From positions 7,724 through 14,656 of the forward strand of contig DUIU01000157.1 of NCBI GenBank assembly GCA_013330155.1: a stretch of DNA of 6,933 nucleotides. Direction: 5' to 3'. Origin of the DNA: Candidatus Poseidonia sp. GTDB lineage: Archaea > Thermoplasmatota > Poseidoniia > Poseidoniales > Poseidoniaceae. Below, piece by piece: positions 1 through 4,500 of the stretch. The notes beneath the pieces were generated by a model that saw only the letters and a list, made by a program, of their open reading frames with translations, searched no databases and was not told the DNA's origin. The first letter of the stretch is position 1; each line of letters starts with the position of its first letter. The translations under genes and the position numbers were made by a program.

Positions 1-869
1 AATCCATGTTTTGGAGAGATGATAAGATGGCTAAGAGCGAGAACGGCGAGTGCTTTGGAAAGTTCTTCACCGACCGGTGCGGATACAAAGAGAATCAGCC
101 CTTCTCCAAGGGTACCGGTGGTGAAAGGGTCAAGGCCCACAAAACCGATCAGAATTGGTGAAACAACGGAATTGATGATGATGGCTGGAACCGTTGAGAG
201 CATGCCCGCTGCTAACATCCATTCAGCGTCGCGCCGAGCGATGTGGATTCCGAAATGCCGGCTGGTAATGGACCACCATGCAAAAACAGGCGTTGCAAAT
301 CCAATCAGCCACGCTGGCAGAACCACCAGCAAGGCAAGGAGAAGGGTCCACACATTGGCCCCCAGCAATGTAAGGGGGAGTAAACAAACCGTTGAGATGC
401 CAACCCCGAGAACAAATAACAACCAAAGATGCAAAGGTCGGGGCATCTCAAGGGGGGCAGTGGAACGGAAAAGATGGTGTTGGACTTTGGTTGCTCCAGG
501 AGATTTCACCACCATTCCACCCGAAAGAGCATGGAGATTGGAACCGCCATCGTCAGGATAGGCTTGAACCGTGTGCGTGAGCTTCGGCCGACGAAGGTAA
601 AAGAAAAGCAACAAACACGGCGAGAGGCAAATCCCTCCGAGGAAGGTGAACATCGGGTCAAACGGGCCGATTGTACCGTTCATATCCCCATCGATGTAGC
701 CAGCGACAACCAACACGGAGATTTGAGCGATGAAAAAACAAACGATGACCAAACCAAGCATCGAACGGACGGTTTGCCAAGGTGTTGAGGCTCTCCAAAC
801 GGTCAACCTGTCGGGGGCCGGCGTAAGCGGTATCTCCCACATCGGTTGAGAAGGGGGCGCGGTCTGCAT
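1..869 (-). CDS. PrsW-family intramembrane metalloprotease, N-terminal part (gene runs off the window start)
   Basis: The minus strand is open from the start region down to base 1, giving 289 residues of a strongly hydrophobic protein that continues outside the window. Hydrophobic segments lie at about residues 37-57, 74-91, 148-168, 173-198, 218-243 and 255-284. The decisive motif is APVGEELSK (residues 264-272), with E268, E269 and K272 matching the EExxK signature of PrsW proteases inside a membrane helix. The preceding RRDAEW (212-217) resembles the charged loop before the PrsW core. PrsW relatives cleave membrane-bound substrates such as anti-sigma factors; the substrate here is unknown. 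The later PrsW motifs (downstream acidic and His residues) fall outside the window, so catalytic completeness cannot be judged. A soluble loop at about 92-147 separates helices 2 and 3. I chose ATG at 869 because GGTGAT, a match to the archaeal Shine-Dalgarno consensus, sits 4 bases upstream. In-frame ATGs at 875 and 908 are alternatives; an in-frame stop just upstream of 908 limits extension. Confidence 0.85.
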   Translation of the reverse strand, partial: MQTAPPSQPMWEIPLTPAPDRLTVWRASTPWQTVRSMLGLVIVCFFIAQISVLVVAGYIDGDMNGTIGPFDPMFTFLGGICLSPCLLLFFYLRRPKLTHTVQAYPDDGGSNLHALSGGMVVKSPGATKVQHHLFRSTAPLEMPRPLHLWLLFVLGVGISTVCLLPLTLLGANVWTLLLALLVVLPAWLIGFATPVFAWWSITSRHFGIHIARRDAEWMLAAGMLSTVPAIIINSVVSPILIGFVGLDPFTTGTLGEGLILFVSAPVGEELSKALAVLALSHLIISPKHG

Positions 870-873
870 CTCC

Positions 874-879
874 ATCACC
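874..879 (-). promoter_or_regulatory. Candidate ribosome binding site for the PrsW-like gene
   Basis: On the minus strand the bases read GGTGAT, part of the Shine-Dalgarno consensus AGGAGGTGATCC, and are followed by GGAG and then ATG at 869. The four-base gap is short but workable. It favours the 869 start over the longer 908 reading frame, which has no comparable upstream site. Confidence 0.35.
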
Positions 880-1040
880 AAGAAAAGGTACCCGCTCAGT
901 TCGCCCATCAATCGTCACTGAAAAACAGCATTCGGCAGAGGCCATCATCATTGCAGGTGGTCAAGGCTAAGTGGTTCTCCTTCATCAACGGTTTGAAGCA
1001 ATAAACGGTCGTTCAAATACACCTACACGGAATAAGGCTC

Positions 1041-1349
1041 ATGTCCTGGGCTGCCTACGCACTTGCTCCAAGAAAAGACCACAAGGGAATGTCGACACCA
1101 AGTTACGCTGCACGTTGGTTCCTTCCTTTCTGCCTGTTGTTGGTTGGTGGATGGGCTTGGGGAGTCACGCAAGGAAACCTCGTTATGTGGTCAGCGCTCA
1201 CCGTTATGATTGCTACGCCAGCGTTGAGTTTTGGGTGGTACCTCATCGGTTTAGTGTCCTCTCGGTTCGAGCCCCTTTACATCCTCGAGAAAGCGGAAAA
1301 GGCTCACAAAGCTAGGCTCGAGCAGAGAACCACAAGTAAATCCGTGTGA
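1041..1349 (+). CDS. Small two-helix membrane protein of unknown function
   Basis: This 102-residue protein is not one I recognise. Two hydrophobic stretches, about residues 26-43 (starting WFLPFCLLLVGG) and 48-72 (ALTVMIATPALSFGWYLIG), predict a hairpin of two membrane helices. The N-terminal 25 residues are moderately basic. The C-terminal 28 residues are charged and probably helical (EKAEKAHKARLEQR), and probably lie on the same side of the membrane as the N terminus. ATG 1041 has only a weak AAGG upstream, and an AT-richer CAAATAC lies about 25 bases upstream, which would suit a leaderless archaeal transcript. A second in-frame ATG at 1089 (residue 17) could be the true start. The gene is divergent from the PrsW-like gene and in the same direction as the giant surface protein 117 bases downstream, so co-transcription is possible but unproven. 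A longer overlapping frame (971-1315) lacks this membrane pattern and was set aside. Confidence 0.7.
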   Translation: MSWAAYALAPRKDHKGMSTPSYAARWFLPFCLLLVGGWAWGVTQGNLVMWSALTVMIATPALSFGWYLIGLVSSRFEPLYILEKAEKAHKARLEQRTTSKSV

Positions 1350-1351
1350 TG

Positions 1352-1359
1352 CTATAATG
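1352..1359 (+). promoter_or_regulatory. Possible TATA-box-like element upstream of the giant surface-protein gene
   Basis: CTATAATG lies just after the stop of the small membrane-protein gene. If it works as an archaeal TATA box, transcription would begin near 1380 and leave a leader of roughly 85 bases. The rest of the 117-base spacer shows no strong Shine-Dalgarno site, only GAG a few bases before ATG 1467, and no convincing terminator hairpin. This call rests on base composition and position alone. Confidence 0.2.
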
Positions 1360-1466
1360 TTCGGTCATCACAGACTGACATGAGACATTGTTCACCATCT
1401 CGCTGGCCCTCAGTTCTCAGTGTGTGACGGGAAAATGTCTTTACCAAGTATTTTGTTGAGAAGATT

Positions 1467-1544
1467 ATGGTACGAACTTCTCACAGCTCAATTTTTGTTG
1501 TTCTTATGTTCATTCTCCAGTCCTGGGCCTTCTCAGTTCAGGCT
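1467..1544 (+). other. Signal peptide of the giant surface protein
   Basis: Residues 1-26 have a short basic start (MVRTSHSS), a hydrophobic core (IFVVLMFILQSWAF) and a small-residue end. Cleavage could fall after AFS (residue 23) or after VQA (residue 26); proline at residue 27 makes the second less likely. No lipobox cysteine is present, so Sec-type secretion is expected, with anchoring left to the C-terminal helix. Confidence 0.8.
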
Positions 1545-4500
1545 CCGGATGACGAACTCGTTGACTCGGCTGACTCAATGGAGGTTGTCCCTGCGCCCAC
1601 CACACTTAACACGCCCGGATTTCATGAGGGGAGCGTTTTCTCTGAAGCCACGTTGGCTGCCGGTGCATACCACACCTGCGCCATTTTGGACAACGGTTCC
1701 ATTTCGTGTTGGGGCTACGATGGTGATGGCCAACTCGGCAACGGGCAGTTCTCTGACGCAGTATATGTCCCTGAGCCAGCGCTTTGGGGTGTTAATTCTT
1801 CAGCGGGTCTCACGGCGATGAGCATTTCCGCCGGGATGAGCCACACCTGCGTATTGGCGTTCAATTCGTACGGGAGCGGTGTGAGTTGTTGGGGCTCGAC
1901 ATCACAACAACAAGCCTCTGCATCGTGGGGGGCCAGTGGCAACTTGGAGGAGCCTTCAAATTTGATAACACTGGCCTCACAGTCAAACAGCCAACCCGTG
2001 GCTTTGGACTCTGGAACAGAACACTCTTGCGCCGTCATGAGCGATGGTAACCTCTCATGTTGGGGCAACAACAACATGGGTCAAATCGGAGCCTCACCTT
2101 CACAAACTCCTTCCACTGGTCCGCAATACAGTAACTTTGTGGACATGAGTTCATTTGGTCATGTCAAGGCCATCGGCCTTGGAGGAGACCACTCCTGTGC
2201 CATTGTCGTGAACGGTTCAGTGGCCTGTTGGGGAAACAATTCAGTTGGACAACTTGGTCGTGGATACACGAATGCTTACGATTCTACTCCTTGGTTCGTC
2301 CAACCCTTTGGGCAGAATCGGAAGGCCATCGCCATTGATGCTGGAGGCAACACGACATGTGCTTTGCTCAACGACGGTTCAGTTTCGTGTTGGGGTGCAG
2401 GTGATCTGGGACAATTGGGTAACAACAACACAGCAGATTCCAACAGCCCTCAAGAGGTATCGTCCTTCCCTGGAAACGAAGATGCCGTTAGCGTCGCGGT
2501 TGGTATGCTACACGTTTGTGTTCTGCTTTCTGACCAGAACATGTCGTGCTGGGGGGACAACGTTGTCGGGCAGCTTGGAAACAACAACACCACCAATTCC
2601 ACAACTCCAGTTCTCGTTCAATCCGTCAATGGAGCGGCCAAACCGGTTGCACTGTCGCTCAACGGGTACCATACCTGTGCGTTAATGGACGATGGGAATT
2701 CCGCATGTTGGGGCTATGGCCAATTTGGTTCCCTTGGTGATGGGGAGCCGTTTTCTTCAACGCCTGTATCCGTTGATGTCATCTCGTCTCCGACCGTTGG
2801 TATTGGTGCCGGTGGTTGGCATACCTGTGCTGCGTTGACCAACGGTTCAGTGGCTTGTTGGGGTGGAAATTCCAACCAGCAGAGTGGTTCTTTTCACCCC
2901 GCTTCGGACCCTTTGGCGACCTACATTCAAGGATACGATTCCAATCGGTCAGCATCGGTGGTTCGAACAGGTCGGTATCACACATGCGCCGTTGATGATT
3001 CAGGTGGAGTCATGTGTTGGGGTCGTGGTGCAGAAGGACAGTTGGGCAACGGAGGGACTTCCTCCTCTCGTCTTCCAGTCAATGTATCCCTGCCAGCAGG
3101 GGCCAAGGCTGTTGACGTTGTTTTGGGAGGGTCTCATACGTGTGCTTTGTTAACCAACGGAAGCGTCATGTGTTGGGGAGATGGCCCGAACGGTGAGCTG
3201 GGTGCAGGCTGGGCTACCACCTCCAGTCTCACGCCTGTCTTCACTTCTGTACTCGGTTCATCTGCACGCTCCGGCGTTTCAATTACTTCGGGAGGATACC
3301 ATAACTGCGTGCTGCTGGACGACGGCAGCGTGGTCTGTTGGGGCTATAACGGATGGGGAGGCCTTGGTACTGGCTCATACACGGACATGTTTGTCCCCAC
3401 GTTCGTGAATTCGTTAGGCAGTGGTTCTAGCACAACGGCGACCTCTATCGACGGGGGATATGGACACACTTGCGCTCTTACAAACGCAGGGCCTTTGTGT
3501 TGGGGGAGGGCAGATTCAGGCCAGCTTGGAGACGGACAGGCTCAATACAACCGAGCTACGCCCCAAACGGTGGGTTCGTTTGGAACCGGCGTTTCAGCGC
3601 TCAACATAACCGCAGGTTGGCAACACACGTGTGCTTCACTTTCCAACGGAAATCTTTCATGTTGGGGTGGTAAAGAACTAGGTGTATTGGGCCCAACGAC
3701 GTCGTCCAGCACATCGGTTCCCGGTCCACAGTTCAACCTCTCAACCAATGGAACAATCATCCATCTGTCGAGTTTCAATGCTCACACATGTGCTCTGACC
3801 AGCAACAACGAGTCATGGTGTTGGGGTTTGAGCAGTTCGGGGCAGTTGGGTAACGGTGTTACTGCCGACCGACACGTTCCGACTTTGGTTGCTGGATTCC
3901 CTGGTAATCGCAATCTTGCCCTCCCTGAGCGGGATTGGGATGGAGACGGCGTGTTGAATGAACAACAAGCTGTGCTCGATTCAAACGATAGCGACGGTGA
4001 CGGATGGGACGATGATGATGAAGATTTCAACACCACGTTGTACCGTTCCATCTCATGTCCCACTGGAAAATACGGTGCTTATGGATGTGTGAGCACCCAA
4101 CCCGGAACGTATGCTCCGTATACCGGCATGCTCTTCCCATCTCTCGCTTCACGAGGAAACTATGTTCCTGGTTTTGGAGCTTCGACTCAAACGCCCTGCA
4201 GCGTGGGGACTTACCAAGGGCTTACTGGCCAAACAATGTGCATGCAATCGGATCCAGGATATTATGTTGGGTACAACGGTTCGTATTATCAGGACTCTTG
4301 CTACTACGGAACTTACCAACCAAAAGCGGGACAATCGTCCTGTCTTGATGCAGACCCTGGTCATTATGTCTATGGTTATGCAATGACATCCCAGACCCCT
4401 TGTAACTACGGGACCTACCAAGCCAATAGTGGGAGGTCTTATTGCGACCCTGCCCCTGCTGGATACTACGTTGATACCTTGGGCGCCAACACCTCCACTC

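Noticed and set aside
19..561. 180-residue plus-strand open frame over the PrsW-like region
   Set aside because: It is rich in Arg, Ser and Pro with no hydrophobic pattern, while the opposite strand encodes continuous membrane helices and the EELSK motif.
658..951. 97-residue minus-strand open frame near the divergent gap
   Set aside because: It overlaps the PrsW-like gene in a different frame, and only the latter continues as a coherent membrane protein.
971..1315. 114-residue plus-strand open frame overlapping the small membrane protein
   Set aside because: Its sequence is Arg/His/Pro-rich with no membrane or domain pattern; the 1041 frame has two clean hydrophobic helices.
1352..1466. 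A hairpin terminator or structured leader in the spacer before the giant gene
   Set aside because: Only very short inverted repeats (for example GTCA/TGAC and GAGA/TCTC) and a CTCAGT direct repeat are visible, which is no more than expected by chance.
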